Numbered from the stretch's first letter, positions 1-9,549 are shown. The stretch: DNA of 64,000 bases from Paraurantiacibacter namhicola (GCF_001687545.1 NZ_CP016545.1:1659001-1723000); one strand, 5' to 3'. Program-made: numbers and translations. The notes: generated by a model not told the origin, from the sequence alone.

Positions 1-789
1 GCCGGCGTCGCTGTCGAGGTCCGGAATGATGCGATAACGCGCCAGCACCAGGCTGAAGAGGCCGAACAGAAGCAGGCCGATGGCAGTCAGCGTGAAGATA
101 AAGCCTTCACCGGCCAGGCTGGCTACGGCATCGCCCAGCGTCTTGATCTGGTCTGCGCCCGCCGACATAAAACCGGCCTGGAACAGCGACCAGCCGATCA
201 CGGCATAGACCACGCCGCGGGCGAGGAAGCCTGCTCCGCCCAGCCAGCGCGTCGCATCGGGCGCCTGCCCGCTGATGCGGTGCATGAATTCACCCGTGAT
301 GCCCTTCTTAGCCTGGAAGATCGCGACGACGAAGAAGATCAGGCCCAGGATGCCGAGTACCGTCCCGCCGAAATCCATCGACAGGACGCCGGATGCCGCT
401 TCCTGAGCGCCGCCGCCCGAACCGCCGGAGCCGCCACCGTCGCTGGAGGCGAACTTCCAAGCGGAATAGGCGAGGGCCAGGTGGCCGACCGCGCTGCCAG
501 CATGGCCGATGCGCTTGCCCCAGCCCTTGGCATCGCTGCCGTTATTCTCGATATCGAAAAGCGGGGAGCAGAGGCGGAAAAGGGCATAGGCAATCAGGCC
601 AACCACCATGATCCAGAGCACGGCAGTCCCAGCCGGGAAGTCCTGGATTGCCATGAAGATGCCGTTCGTGCCTTCGGCAATCTTGCCGGCGCTGGTCAGC
701 GCAATCAGGCCCAGGACGGCGTAAAGGATCGCGCGGCTGAAATAGCCTACGCGGACGAACCAGTTAAACTTCTCGGACTTGTCGACCAT
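1..789 (-). CDS. DUF1206 family membrane protein (3' end outside window)
   Basis: The frame reads leftwards from an ATG at 789 for 263 codons and meets no stop before the window edge, so the C-terminus is missing. An AAGGGG ribosome site lies about six bases upstream of the ATG. The protein has about six hydrophobic segments in three pairs. Each pair opens with a related GY/GH-x-(S/A)RAxxYAxxG-like stretch (residues about 14-28, 95-109 and 183-198), the internal triplication typical of DUF1206. A glycine/serine-rich loop separates the second and third pairs. The family is widespread in bacteria and has no established biochemical function. The NYN protein gene lies 57 bases upstream on the same strand and may be co-transcribed. 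Confidence 0.85.
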   Translation of the reverse strand, partial: MVDKSEKFNWFVRVGYFSRAILYAVLGLIALTSAGKIAEGTNGIFMAIQDFPAGTAVLWIMVVGLIAYALFRLCSPLFDIENNGSDAKGWGKRIGHAGSAVGHLALAYSAWKFASSDGGGSGGSGGGAQEAASGVLSMDFGGTVLGILGLIFFVVAIFQAKKGITGEFMHRISGQAPDATRWLGGAGFLARGVVYAVIGWSLFQAGFMSAGADQIKTLGDAVASLAGEGFIFTLTAIGLLLFGLFSLVLARYRIIPDLDSDAG

Positions 790-846
790 GGGGTGCCCCT
801 TCAATTGATTTCGTAACCAACGAGGCCGGGGCGCGATGGTGCCAAA

Positions 847-1557
847 TCAGCGCAATCTTTTCACATACATCTGGTTATTGTCTCGCCGGTCGAGCGCGAA
901 ATGTCCCTCCGCCGCACGCATCAGCTCGGACAATCGCTTGTAACCATAGTTGCGTACATCGAAGCTGGAACGGTTGCCGGCAATCTGGCCGACTTCCTGC
1001 AGTTTGGCCCAGCCTTCGTCGTCACGATGGGCCGCCTTCCACGCGCCGCCCAGCAGTTCGATCAATTCCGGATCGATGGTGTCGTCACTGACGGCGTCGT
1101 CCGCTGCGGCATCGGTGCGGATCAGCTTCTCGACATCGATGAAGCGGCTGCATGCCGTGCGGAAAGCCTCGGGCGCCTTCGCTGCGCCGAAGCCATAGAC
1201 CAGCAGGCCGTCCTGCCGCAGCCGCGTCACCAGCGGGGTAAAATCGCTGTCGCTGCTCATGATGCCGAAGCCATCGACCTTACCGGCGTTCAGCAGGTCG
1301 ATCGCGTCGATGGTCATCGCCATGTCCGTGGCGTTCTTGCCTTTGGTCAGGTCGAACTGCTGCATCGGCTGCAGGCCGTAGCGGTGGGTAATCTTGTTCC
1401 AGTCCGACAGCGCAGGCTTGGCCCAGTTGCCATAGGCGCGGCGGATATTGACCTGCCCCAGCTCGGCCAGGACGGTCAGGACAGGGTCGATCCCGCGATG
1501 GCTCGCATTGTCGGCATCGATCAGCAGGGCGATATTGCGCAGTTTTTCCTCGGACAT
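847..1557 (-). CDS. NYN-domain protein with C-terminal OST-HTH/LOTUS domain
   Basis: The 236-aa protein begins with a PIN-like NYN fold. Acidic residues expected to bind metal are visible: D14 and D16 in LLIDADN, D78 in the KNATDMAM stretch, and D103/D105 in SSDSDF. This architecture is found in LabA/MARF1-type proteins and suggests an RNase or RNA-binding role. The last 70 or so residues (about 165-236) look like an OST-HTH/LOTUS winged-helix RNA-binding domain. The protein is predicted cytoplasmic. Neither neighbour, the DUF1206 membrane protein or the divergent lipoprotein, identifies a pathway. The family call is confident; substrate and catalytic activity are unknown. Confidence 0.85.
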   Translation of the reverse strand: MSEEKLRNIALLIDADNASHRGIDPVLTVLAELGQVNIRRAYGNWAKPALSDWNKITHRYGLQPMQQFDLTKGKNATDMAMTIDAIDLLNAGKVDGFGIMSSDSDFTPLVTRLRQDGLLVYGFGAAKAPEAFRTACSRFIDVEKLIRTDAAADDAVSDDTIDPELIELLGGAWKAAHRDDEGWAKLQEVGQIAGNRSSFDVRNYGYKRLSELMRAAEGHFALDRRDNNQMYVKRLR

Positions 1558-1751
1558 GGCAAAGCGATGCCGCTTGCGGCCGAAAAGGGCAACCGGCGGG
1601 CGAGTGACCTTTCCCCAATTTGCGGAAAGCGCAGAGAGGGCTTTTCAATCACGGCCGTTCGCTCAAATCACGTCGCAGACTGAAATTCATCTGTCAGTCA
1701 CCCCGTGCTCGGCATGCATGGTGGCATAAACAAGACACAAGGGAGAATGTC

Positions 1752-2270
1752 ATGAATTTGGGTCGCACCACACTCGCCTTAGGAATCCTCGTAGCAGTAT
1801 CAGGCTGCGCTAAGATGCAGTTCGTGAAGGGTCATGGGCTTGCCCCGTCCGAGACGGCGCACATCGTGACACTACCGGCAGGGGCCCTCGCGCAGACCAA
1901 TTACGGCGATAGTTGCCGCACGCCCTGCTACCTCCCGCTGCTGCGAGATCGCGGCGGAGAGATTACCGTCAGTGCACCCGGTTTCCACACCGAGCGCTTT
2001 ACCGTCACCAGCAGCGTCTCGGCACAGCAGGTCGCGCAGCGGACGACCAGCATGGCGGTCGAGGCAAGCGACCCGGATCCCGTCGCGCTCGGCCTGACTG
2101 CGCTGGCGAACGTCATGGACGGCCGCGGCGGCGTGATGGAACTGGACGAGCGCGATTTCCAGATCGAACTGCGTCCGCTGGCGGAAGGGGAGGAGGACCT
2201 GCTTGCCCCCGCAACGCCCCTTACGGGTGAGCGAGTGCCGATCGACCTGTCTGTCGACACCAGCCAGTAA
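1752..2270 (+). CDS. PEGA-like lipoprotein of unknown function
   Basis: Translation probably starts at the ATG at 1752, because AAGGGAGA sits six bases upstream and the protein then opens with a classical lipoprotein signal ending in a VSGC lipobox (Cys19). In-frame sequence further upstream is not signal-like. The mature part has a close cysteine pair, C55 and C59 (SCRTPC). It is followed by a beta-rich stretch resembling a PEGA-type domain (residues about 55-85), and then a variable acidic C-terminus. It is predicted to be anchored in the envelope. No partner is indicated: lipA follows 41 bases later but is functionally unrelated. Total length is 172 aa. Confidence 0.75.
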   Translation: MNLGRTTLALGILVAVSGCAKMQFVKGHGLAPSETAHIVTLPAGALAQTNYGDSCRTPCYLPLLRDRGGEITVSAPGFHTERFTVTSSVSAQQVAQRTTSMAVEASDPDPVALGLTALANVMDGRGGVMELDERDFQIELRPLAEGEEDLLAPATPLTGERVPIDLSVDTSQ

Positions 2271-2311
2271 AGGTTGCGGGAGGCCGGAGCGGGGCCTAAG
2301 TGGGCCTCGCA

Positions 2312-3277
2312 ATGAACGACCTTTCCTCCCCTCCCGGAACGACCCCTTCAGGCCGCCAGCGCAAGCCGGACTGGATCCGCGTCAAGGCCCCCGTCAGCAA
2401 GGGCTATAACGAGACGCGCCAGCTGATGCGCGAGCTGAACCTGAACACCGTGTGCGAGGAAGCGGCCTGCCCGAATATCGGGGAGTGCTGGACCAAGAAG
2501 CACGCCACGGTGATGATCCTGGGCGATGTCTGCACGCGCGCATGTGCGTTCTGCAATGTGAAGACCGGCATGCCGCGCATGGTCGACCCGCTGGAGCCGG
2601 AACACACGGCAACCGCTGCGGCGAAGCTGGGGTTGGAGCATATCGTCGTGACCAGCGTGGACCGCGACGACCTGCCGGACGGCGGGGCGGGGCAGTTCGT
2701 GAAGGTCATCCAGGCCCTGCGCCGCGAGACTCCGGACACGACTATCGAGATCCTGACGCCGGACTTCCGGGGCAAGATGCGCCCAGCGGTCGAGGCAATT
2801 TGTGAAGCCGGTCCCGATGTTTACAATCACAACCTCGAAACCGTGCCGCGTCTTTATCCCACCATCCGGCCGGGCGCGCGTTACTACGCTTCGCTGCGCC
2901 TGCTGGAAGAAGTGAAGAGCCACAACCCGATGATCTTCACAAAGTCCGGCATCATGCTGGGGCTCGGCGAGCAGCGGCTGGAGGTCCACCAGGTGATGGA
3001 CGACATGCGCAGCGCGGACATCGATTTCATGACCATGGGCCAGTACCTGCAGCCCACGCCGAAGCACGCCAAGGTCGAGGATTTCATCGAACCGAAGACC
3101 TTCAACGCCTATGGCTCCATCGCCCGCGCCAAGGGCTTCCTGCAGGTTGCCAGCAGCCCGCTGACGCGCTCCAGCTATCACGCTGGCGACGATTTTGCCG
3201 AAATGCGCACCGCGCGCGAGGCGAAGCTGGCCAAGGCAGCCGCTAAGGTAGCGCCAAAGGCAGACCCAGCCGACTGA
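2312..3277 (+). CDS. lipA: Lipoyl synthase
   Basis: This radical SAM enzyme inserts two sulfurs into protein-bound octanoyl groups to make lipoyl cofactors for pyruvate dehydrogenase and related complexes. Both iron-sulfur motifs are intact: the auxiliary-cluster CX4CX5C (C48, C53, C59) and the SAM-cluster CX3CX2C (C74, C78, C81). The C-terminal RSSYHA serine motif that ligates the auxiliary cluster is also present. The ATG at 2312 gives a 321-aa protein with a family-like MN N-terminus. A GTG at 2300 is a real alternative, since GGAG lies 10 bases before it. The stop overlaps the ATG of ratA by one base. The E2 substrate gene lies at 28345-29643. Confidence 0.97.
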   Translation: MNDLSSPPGTTPSGRQRKPDWIRVKAPVSKGYNETRQLMRELNLNTVCEEAACPNIGECWTKKHATVMILGDVCTRACAFCNVKTGMPRMVDPLEPEHTATAAAKLGLEHIVVTSVDRDDLPDGGAGQFVKVIQALRRETPDTTIEILTPDFRGKMRPAVEAICEAGPDVYNHNLETVPRLYPTIRPGARYYASLRLLEEVKSHNPMIFTKSGIMLGLGEQRLEVHQVMDDMRSADIDFMTMGQYLQPTPKHAKVEDFIEPKTFNAYGSIARAKGFLQVASSPLTRSSYHAGDDFAEMRTAREAKLAKAAAKVAPKADPAD

Positions 3278-3738
3278 TGCCGGGAATACAGCAGACGCGC
3301 CGCCTGCCTTACAGCGCAGAGCAGATGTTCGACCTTGTCGCCGATGTCGACAAATATCCCGAATTTCTGCCCTGGGTGATCGCCACCCGCGTGAAGAGCA
3401 ATGACGGCGAGGCGATGGTTGCCGACATGCTGGTGGGCTTCAAGGCGATCCGCGAGAAGTTTACCTCCCGCGTGGAGCTGCACCGGCCCGATGCATTGCG
3501 GGTGCAATATGTCGATGGTCCGCTGCGCGATCTCGACAATCGCTGGCAGTTCCGCAACCTGCCGGAGGGAGGGTGCGAGATCGATTTCTGCGTCGACTTC
3601 GCGTTCAAGAACCGGATCTTCGAAGCCTTGGCCGGGCAGTATTTCGACCGCGCCTTCCGCAAGATGGTCGCTGCCTTCGAAGCGCGCGCGGACGAGCTTT
3701 ACGGCAGCAGCAATTCCAGCGCGCAAAGCGTAGCCTGA
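3277..3738 (+). CDS. ratA: RatA/COQ10-family SRPBCC protein
   Basis: The 153-aa START/SRPBCC-fold protein is of the RatA/Coq10 type. The N-terminal ADVDKYPEFLPWV stretch (about residues 20-32) and the distal CEIDFCVDFAFKN region are characteristic. Coq10 homologues bind ubiquinone and support respiration; E. coli RatA has also been reported to block 70S ribosome association. Overlap with lipA by one base implies translational coupling, a pairing frequent in alphaproteobacteria. Its last 40 bases overlap the 3' end of convergent cinA. The fold assignment is firm. The choice between quinone-binding and toxin function cannot be made from sequence, and quinone binding is more likely. Confidence 0.88.
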   Translation: MPGIQQTRRLPYSAEQMFDLVADVDKYPEFLPWVIATRVKSNDGEAMVADMLVGFKAIREKFTSRVELHRPDALRVQYVDGPLRDLDNRWQFRNLPEGGCEIDFCVDFAFKNRIFEALAGQYFDRAFRKMVAAFEARADELYGSSNSSAQSVA

Positions 3739-4196
3739 CGGCGCACGCCCGCGCGGTCTTCACCCTCGAAGAAGCGTTCCTCCGCCGTCGGTTCCGGCTC
3801 GCCCCGGATAGCACGCGCGAAAACCACGGTGCCCACCGGCTTCTGCTCCGTTCCGCCGCCGGGCCCGGCAATGCCGCTGATGGCGACGGCAACATCCGCA
3901 TCGCTGCGTTCCAGCGCGCCGCGGGCCATTTCATAGACGCAGGCCACGGAGACTGCGCCCAACGCCTCGATCACCTCGCCGGAGACGCCGAGCAGTTCCT
4001 GCTTCGCCCCGTTGCTGTAGGTCACGAAACCGCGATCCAGCACCTCGGACGAGCCGGGCACGGCGGTCAACGCCGCCGTCACCAGGCCGCCCGTGCAGCT
4101 TTCCGCCAGCACGACCTTGCGGCCTGCGGCGGCATTCTGCGCAACGACCTTTTCAGCCAGCTGCGCGAGTTCCTGCGGGAGGAGGCTGGGTATCAT
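3699..4196 (-). CDS. CinA-family nicotinamide-nucleotide amidohydrolase (PncC type)
   Basis: The 165-aa protein corresponds to the stand-alone C-terminal domain of CinA, which deamidates nicotinamide mononucleotide in NAD salvage. The AESCTGGL active-site loop with its conserved serine (residues about 31-38) is present. So are the YSNGAK and GIAGPGGGT motifs. The N-terminal COG1058 domain of full-length CinA is absent, as is usual for this subfamily. Its ATG overlaps the stop of the preceding secreted-protein gene as ATGA, so it is the last gene of an ispDF-containing run. It converges on ratA with a 40-base overlap. Confidence 0.92.
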   Translation of the reverse strand: MIPSLLPQELAQLAEKVVAQNAAAGRKVVLAESCTGGLVTAALTAVPGSSEVLDRGFVTYSNGAKQELLGVSGEVIEALGAVSVACVYEMARGALERSDADVAVAISGIAGPGGGTEQKPVGTVVFARAIRGEPEPTAEERFFEGEDRAGVRRQATLCALELLLP

Positions 4197-4720
4197 GTCT
4201 CGCTGCAGAAAAGGTCTTCGTCCGGCACCGCAACCGTCAAGACTGCGCCGATGATCCCGCCAAACTCGGTCGGCTCCAGAGGGCCAAACGCTGCAACGAC
4301 CTTGTCGATTGATCCGCAGTCCTCCGGCTTGATCTCGGTGGACAGTTCCTGGACGATCAGCGCGTCGATCATCGGGCGGACTGCCTCTTCCGGCAATTGT
4401 TGGAAGATGGCCATGTCATCCGCGGAACCGTCGCCCTCGCTTGCCATCAGCTTCGTCGCAGCAGACAGGGCGAGCGGCCAGTAATCCGGGCGAACCGCGT
4501 CATACCGCGCCTTCATCGGACCCAGCTCGGAAAGCAGGAAGCTGTCGGCGGGCAGGGCATCGCGGCAGGCATAGGCGGCAGCGTCCATCGCGGCCGGAGC
4601 TGCGTAAATCGCCATGGCGTTCACTTCCGCTTCCGTCATGCATTCCTGCGCGGCAACCACCTGCGGGGCGATGGCAACGGCCATGGCGGTAAGTGCGGAA
4701 GTCAGCTTGCGTGCGTTCAT
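4193..4720 (-). CDS. Secreted four-cysteine protein of unknown function
   Basis: The ATG at 4720 is chosen because GAGGAG lies about six bases upstream and the protein then starts with a typical Sec signal, predicted to be cut after VVAAQ (about residue 25). The mature part of about 150 aa is alpha-helical and acidic. It has four cysteines, C27, C52, C135 and C172, which could form two periplasmic disulfides. I do not recognise a domain. It is sandwiched between ispDF (11 bases upstream) and cinA (4-base overlap), so it is co-transcribed with housekeeping genes without an obvious functional link. It is distantly reminiscent in style of the secreted family at 60733-62400, but no shared motif is visible. 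Confidence 0.7.
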   Translation of the reverse strand: MNARKLTSALTAMAVAIAPQVVAAQECMTEAEVNAMAIYAAPAAMDAAAYACRDALPADSFLLSELGPMKARYDAVRPDYWPLALSAATKLMASEGDGSADDMAIFQQLPEEAVRPMIDALIVQELSTEIKPEDCGSIDKVVAAFGPLEPTEFGGIIGAVLTVAVPDEDLFCSET

Positions 4721-4731
4721 TGTCGGTCTCC

Positions 4732-5886
4732 TCAAATCGGTAAGAGCATCGCGACGGCTTGCGCGGCAATACCCTCGCGCCGTCCGGCAAAACCCAGTCG
4801 CTCGGTTGTCGTGGCCTTCAGATTGACCTGCGATGTATCGACGCCGAGCAAATCGGCAAGTTTCGCCTGCATCGCGTCCCTGTGCGGGCCGATCTTCGGC
4901 GCCTCGCAGATCAGCGTCAGGTCCACATTGCCGACGCGGTAGCCGGCCTGTGCGGCCAGGCTGACGGCATGCTCCACGAACCTGTCCGACGAGGCGCCGC
5001 GCCATTGCGGATCGCTGGGCGGGAAGTGCTGCCCGATGTCGCCGCGCCCTGCTGCGCCCAGTACGGCATCGACAACGGCATGCAGTCCGACATCTGCATC
5101 GCTGTGGCCAGCCAGGCCATGCGTATGCTCGATCCTGAGCCCGCAGAGCCAGAGCTCTTCCCCGGCAGCAAGGCGGTGGACGTCATATCCCATTCCGATG
5201 CGGGGAGCGGGCAGCGCAACTTTTGCTTGTTCAGGCGCGAAGTCGGCGGCGAAGGTCAGCTTGTGCAGGCGCTCGTCCCCATCGACCAAAGCAATGGTGT
5301 GCCCGGCCGCGCGAAGCACCTGGGCATCGTCGCCTGCATCGGGTTCGCCCTGCCATGCGCGGTGCGCCTGCAGGATATCGGAGAAGCGGAAGGCTTGCGG
5401 GGTCTGGACGCGGCGCAGGATGTCCCGATCGGCAGGTGCGCCCATCACGGAGCCGGATGCCTCGACCATGCTATCGACCACCGGCAGCACCGGGATCGCG
5501 CCGCTTTCTTCATCCAGCGCTTCCAGCAATCGGTTTATGACCGAAGCGGGCAGGTCAGGCCGGGCCGCATCATGGATCAGAACCATGCCCGGCTTATGAT
5601 CTGTCAGCGCCTCTAGCCCTGCGAGCACCGATGCCTGCCGCGTCGCGCCGCCAGTCACCAGGTGGATATCCGTCAGTCCTTCAAGCGCGCGCAGCGTCAG
5701 CGCGTCGCCATTTTCGGGTATGACCACCACCACCGGCGCAGCACCGGCATCGAGCAACGCCTCGACGGAATAACGCAGCACCGGCTTGCCGCGCCAGGGC
5801 GCGAATTGCTTGGGAACGGCCTGCCCCGCACGGATGCCGCTGCCAGCGGCGACCACGATGGCGGCAAAGGATTGTCCGGTCGGCAT
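4732..5886 (-). CDS. ispDF: Bifunctional IspD/IspF isoprenoid enzyme
   Basis: This single polypeptide carries two non-consecutive steps of the MEP pathway. The N-terminal half (about residues 1-225) is the 2-C-methyl-D-erythritol 4-phosphate cytidylyltransferase IspD, with the AAGSGIRAG nucleotide-binding loop and HDAARP. The C-terminal half (about 226-384) is the 2,4-cyclodiphosphate synthase IspF, with the metal-binding GYDVHR and [10 protein letters not shown]. The start at 5886 gives [17 protein letters not shown], the normal IspD N-terminus. The open frame continues upstream but only as antisense to dusB. The fusion is known in alphaproteobacteria and some epsilonproteobacteria. It is divergent from dusB across 70 bases. 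Confidence 0.96.
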   Translation of the reverse strand: MPTGQSFAAIVVAAGSGIRAGQAVPKQFAPWRGKPVLRYSVEALLDAGAAPVVVVIPENGDALTLRALEGLTDIHLVTGGATRQASVLAGLEALTDHKPGMVLIHDAARPDLPASVINRLLEALDEESGAIPVLPVVDSMVEASGSVMGAPADRDILRRVQTPQAFRFSDILQAHRAWQGEPDAGDDAQVLRAAGHTIALVDGDERLHKLTFAADFAPEQAKVALPAPRIGMGYDVHRLAAGEELWLCGLRIEHTHGLAGHSDADVGLHAVVDAVLGAAGRGDIGQHFPPSDPQWRGASSDRFVEHAVSLAAQAGYRVGNVDLTLICEAPKIGPHRDAMQAKLADLLGVDTSQVNLKATTTERLGFAGRREGIAAQAVAMLLPI

Positions 5887-5956
5887 GGCAGCGGCGCTAG
5901 CGGCTTGCGGCCCCCCTCGCAATCCACTATGCGCTGCCCATATTTTAGGCAATTCC

Positions 5957-6973
5957 ATGACAGTCCTTCCCAAGCCTCCTGCACTCGATGCCATCAAGGT
6001 CGGCGATGTCAGCATCCCCGAGCCGGTCGTGCTCGCGCCCATGACGGGCGTGACCGACTTGCCGTTTCGCACGCTGGTGCGCCGCTTCGGTTCCGGCCTC
6101 AACGTGACCGAGATGATCGCCAGCGAAGCCGCAATCCGCGAGACGCGCCAGAGCATCCAGAAGGCTGAGTGGGACGCGACGGAAGAGCCGGTCTCCATGC
6201 AGCTTGTCGGCTGCGATCCTGCCAGCATGGCGGAGGCAGCCAAGATGCAGGAGCAGAACGGCGCGGCCATCATCGACATCAATTTCGGCTGCCCGGTGCG
6301 CAAGGTCGTGGGCCAGTACGCCGGATCCGCCCTGATGCGCGAAGTGCCACTGGCGGTGAAATTGATGGAAGCGACCGTGAAGGCCGTAAAAGTGCCAGTC
6401 ACGGTCAAGATGCGCATGGGATGGGACCATGCCAGCCTGAATGCGCCCGAACTCTCCCGCATCGCGGAAGACCTGGGTGTGAAGATGATTACCGTCCACG
6501 GCCGCACGCGCAACCAGATGTATCGCGGCAGCGCCGACTGGTCCTTCATCCGCAAGGTAAAGGACGCGGTGTCCATCCCGGTCATCGTGAATGGCGACAT
6601 CTGCAGCATCCCCGACGCGGCAAAAGCGCTGGAGCAATCCGGGGCCGATGGCCTGATGATCGGGCGCGGTGCCTATGGCCGCCCTTGGCTGCTGGCGCAG
6701 GTGATGCACTGGCTTAAGACTGGCGAGAAACTCGAAAGCCCGAGCTTCGACAAGCAGTACGAGACGCTCGTCGAGCACTACCAGCGCATGATGGACCATT
6801 ATGGCGAGCACGTGGGCGTTCGCATAGCGCGCAAGCATATCGGTTGGTATACCAAGGGCATGCACGGCTCGGCCGAGTTCCGGAACAAGGCCAATACGAT
6901 GGATGACGCCAAGCAGGTGCTGGGCGAAATCGAGCGGTTCTACGAGCCTTTCCTGCGACGCCGCGCCGCGTGA
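5957..6973 (+). CDS. dusB: tRNA-dihydrouridine synthase
   Basis: This FMN-dependent, NADPH-using enzyme reduces specific uridines in the tRNA D-loop. The 338-aa protein has the TIM-barrel start [14 protein letters not shown], the catalytic cysteine in the INFGCPVRK motif, and the [16 protein letters not shown] phosphate-binding segment, all of DusB type. The first ATG after the divergent promoter region is used. Its stop overlaps the GTG start of ntrB (GTGA), so the gene is translationally coupled to the nitrogen sensor. The dusB-ntrBC order is shared with many proteobacteria, including the classical nifR3-ntrB-ntrC operon. Confidence 0.96.
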   Translation: MTVLPKPPALDAIKVGDVSIPEPVVLAPMTGVTDLPFRTLVRRFGSGLNVTEMIASEAAIRETRQSIQKAEWDATEEPVSMQLVGCDPASMAEAAKMQEQNGAAIIDINFGCPVRKVVGQYAGSALMREVPLAVKLMEATVKAVKVPVTVKMRMGWDHASLNAPELSRIAEDLGVKMITVHGRTRNQMYRGSADWSFIRKVKDAVSIPVIVNGDICSIPDAAKALEQSGADGLMIGRGAYGRPWLLAQVMHWLKTGEKLESPSFDKQYETLVEHYQRMMDHYGEHVGVRIARKHIGWYTKGMHGSAEFRNKANTMDDAKQVLGEIERFYEPFLRRRAA

Positions 6974-8046
6974 GCGAGCCTGCCGCCGCGTCCTTGCCCG
7001 ATGCGCGGGAGCAGCTGGCATCGCTCGCCTTCGCCCTCGTGCTGCTCGATCCACACGGGCAGGTTGCGGATGCCAACCCTGCCGCCGAAAGCATGCTGGG
7101 CCGTTCGGTCAAACGCATGGCGGGTCAGCCCTTCGAAGCATTCGTCAGCTTTGCCGATCCGTCCATCCTGTCACGCCTGAAAGCCTCCGGCGCTAGCCTG
7201 GTCGCGCGCGGTATCGCAGCGACGGTGGGTTCGCGGGAGATGGTTGTAAACGCCAGCATTGCGCCCGTCGCCCGGCATGATGGCTGGCACGTCCTGACGT
7301 TGTCGGATGCAGGGCAGGGCGAAAGCCTCGCCAGCGGTCTTAACGCCTCGCGCATGCGCGGGCAGGCCATCCTAGCGCATGAGATAAAGACCCCGCTCTC
7401 GGCCATCCGGGGCGCCGCGCAATTGCTGGCGCGCAAGGTGCCGGAGGAGGCGCGGCACCTGTCGGACCTGGTTGCGGACGAGGTCGACCGCATCGTGCAG
7501 CTGACGGACCGCATGCAGCGCCTGGGGCGGGAGCAGGCCGAGCCGGTCGCGCCGCTCAATCTCCACGCCGCGATCCGCCGCGCCAGCGAAACGGTCCGGG
7601 CGGGCTCGCCGGCACCCATCGAGATCTGCGAGGAGTTCGACCCCTCGCTGCCTCCGGTGCTCGCCAATGAAGGCGCGCTGGTGCAGGTGCTTATCAACCT
7701 CCTCACCAATGCGCGTGACGCGATGGAAGAGGTTGCGGCACCAACCCTGACCGTGCGAACGCGTTTCTCCAGCGGCCTGCTGCTGAACGTCAAGCGCGCG
7801 GGCCGCCCCCTGAAGCTGCCGATAGAGGTGCAGGTCACCGACAACGGCCCGGGCATCGACAGCGCGATCCGCGACGAGATCTTTGAGCCCTTCGTGACAA
7901 GCAAGGCCAAGGGGCAGGGCCTTGGCCTCGCCCTCGTTCAGAAGCTGGTGCGCGACATGAATGGCCGCATCACCCATTCGCGCGACGAGGCATCCGGCCT
8001 GACGCACTTCCGCATTCACCTGCCAATGGCGAGCGACCAAGAATGA
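6970..8046 (+). CDS. ntrB: Nitrogen-regulation sensor histidine kinase NtrB
   Basis: This 358-aa cytoplasmic kinase/phosphatase controls NtrC in response to PII signalling. An N-terminal PAS domain covers about residues 12-110. The phosphoacceptor is H137 in LAHEIKTPL. The ATP-binding domain shows the N box [11 protein letters not shown], the G1 box DNGPGID and the G2 box KGQGLGLAL. Translation starts at a GTG overlapping the dusB stop, and its own stop overlaps the ntrC start by four bases. No membrane segment is present, as expected for NtrB. Confidence 0.96.
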   Translation: MSEPAAASLPDAREQLASLAFALVLLDPHGQVADANPAAESMLGRSVKRMAGQPFEAFVSFADPSILSRLKASGASLVARGIAATVGSREMVVNASIAPVARHDGWHVLTLSDAGQGESLASGLNASRMRGQAILAHEIKTPLSAIRGAAQLLARKVPEEARHLSDLVADEVDRIVQLTDRMQRLGREQAEPVAPLNLHAAIRRASETVRAGSPAPIEICEEFDPSLPPVLANEGALVQVLINLLTNARDAMEEVAAPTLTVRTRFSSGLLLNVKRAGRPLKLPIEVQVTDNGPGIDSAIRDEIFEPFVTSKAKGQGLGLALVQKLVRDMNGRITHSRDEASGLTHFRIHLPMASDQE

Positions 8047-9458
8047 CCGATCCCAAGCGCATCCTGCTGGTCGAAGACGATCGCTCCATCGCGACCGTTA
8101 TAGCGGCCGCCCTGCAGGACGAGGGCTTTGCCGTGTCGCATTGCAGCAGCATTGCAGAGCGTGATGCGGCGCTGTCCGGCGGCAGCTTCAACGTCATGCT
8201 GACCGATGTGCGCCTCGGCGACGGGGACGGTATCGAAAGCCTTGCCGGCGTGCAGGACACGCATCCGGCCATGCCCATCATCGTCCTGTCGGCCCAGAAC
8301 ACGCTGGACACTGCCGTCCGGGCAACGGGCAGCGGCGCCTTCGAGTATTTCCCCAAGCCCTTCGACCTCGACGAGCTGGTCGCGGCCGTCCGGCAGGCTG
8401 CCGAACGGGCAGGGCCGGACGATGGCGAGGGCGCGTTGCCGAACCAGGGCCTGCCGCTGATCGGCCGAAGCCCGCCGATGCAGGACGTCTACCGGATGAT
8501 CACCCGGGTCCTGCAGAACGACTTGTCGGTGCTGGTGCTGGGTGAGAGCGGGACCGGCAAGGAGCTTGTGGCCGAGGCCATCCACCAGCTGGGCCACCGC
8601 AAGACCGGGCCCTTCGTGGCGCTCAACACGGCGGCCATCCCGCGCGATTTGGTGGAAAGCGAGCTGTTCGGCCACGAAAAGGGGGCTTTCACCGGCGCGG
8701 TGACGCGCAACATCGGCAAGTTCGAGCTGGCAAGGGGCGGCACTCTGTTCCTGGACGAAATCGGGGACATGCCGCCAGACGCGCAGACGCGGCTGCTGCG
8801 CGCGCTCCAGACCGGCCGGATCCGGCGCGTCGGCGGACAGGAAGAAATCCGCATCGATTGCCGCATCATTGCTGCCACCAACCGCGACCTATCTCCCATG
8901 ATCGCCGACGGGCGGTTTCGCGAGGACCTGTATTACCGCATCAATGTGGTGCCGATCCGGCTTCCGGCCTTGCGGGACAGGCGGGAGGATATCCCGGACC
9001 TTGCGCGGCATTTCCTGCAGGAAGCCGAAGCCGAGGGCCTGCCGCGCCGCTACCTTCCGGATGACGGAGCGGAGCGACTGAGCGCCCATCGCTGGCCCGG
9101 GAACGTGCGGGAACTGCGCAACTTCATGCTGCGCGCCGCATTGCTGGCGCGGGAGGACAATCTGGGCGCGTCGGTCATCGCCCCGATCCTGCAGGAAACG
9201 ACCGCCTCGCTGGGCCGGCAGGATGATACGGGCGACGGTTTCGAAGCCGCCGTCGAAGCATTCCTGTCCTCGCGCGATTTTGCTGAGGGCGAAATCTATC
9301 ACGCCGCGCTGGCTGCGATGGAAAAACCGCTGATCAGTCGCATACTGTCGCAGACGCACGGCAACCAGCTGAAGGCGGCGAGGCTTTTGGGCATCAATCG
9401 TAATACTTTGCGAAAGAAACTGACCGACCTCGGGATCGATCTCGACCGGTTTTCCTGA
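8043..9458 (+). CDS. ntrC: Nitrogen-regulation response regulator NtrC
   Basis: This 471-aa sigma-54 activator has three domains. The receiver carries phosphoacceptor D55. The AAA+ domain has Walker A GESGTGKE (167-174), an intact GAFTGA loop (214-219) that contacts sigma-54, and a Walker B-like LFLDEIGD. The C-terminal Fis-type helix-turn-helix ends in the NQLKAARLLGINRNTLRKK region. It should activate nitrogen-assimilation genes when phosphorylated by NtrB. It overlaps ntrB by four bases. A 91-base gap precedes ntrY, so ntrYX could have a separate promoter. Confidence 0.97.
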   Translation: MTDPKRILLVEDDRSIATVIAAALQDEGFAVSHCSSIAERDAALSGGSFNVMLTDVRLGDGDGIESLAGVQDTHPAMPIIVLSAQNTLDTAVRATGSGAFEYFPKPFDLDELVAAVRQAAERAGPDDGEGALPNQGLPLIGRSPPMQDVYRMITRVLQNDLSVLVLGESGTGKELVAEAIHQLGHRKTGPFVALNTAAIPRDLVESELFGHEKGAFTGAVTRNIGKFELARGGTLFLDEIGDMPPDAQTRLLRALQTGRIRRVGGQEEIRIDCRIIAATNRDLSPMIADGRFREDLYYRINVVPIRLPALRDRREDIPDLARHFLQEAEAEGLPRRYLPDDGAERLSAHRWPGNVRELRNFMLRAALLAREDNLGASVIAPILQETTASLGRQDDTGDGFEAAVEAFLSSRDFAEGEIYHAALAAMEKPLISRILSQTHGNQLKAARLLGINRNTLRKKLTDLGIDLDRFS

Positions 9459-9549
9459 TGCCGAGGCGAGGCAGGACCGCGCCTGACTGATGCAAAGCTG
9501 CAACATTTGACTTGCCAGCGGGCAGTCGCAGTGTTGTAAGCGTGCAACT

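Noticed and set aside
1558-1751. Additional gene or structured RNA between the NYN gene and the lipoprotein gene
   Set aside because: Open frames there are only extensions or shadows of neighbours, and no stable hairpin or promoter consensus was found.
3277-3738. RatA as half of a RatAB toxin-antitoxin pair
   Set aside because: No ratB-like gene is adjacent, and the lipA-ratA pairing fits a Coq10-like quinone-binding role better.
5887-6609. Extension of ispDF into the dusB region
   Set aside because: The frame stays open for 241 more codons, but the added sequence is antisense to dusB and the normal IspD N-terminus begins at 5886.
9459-9549. Sigma-70 promoter or NtrC site before ntrY
   Set aside because: TTGACT at 9507 has no acceptable -10 hexamer at normal spacing, and no TGCACC-type NtrC site is visible.
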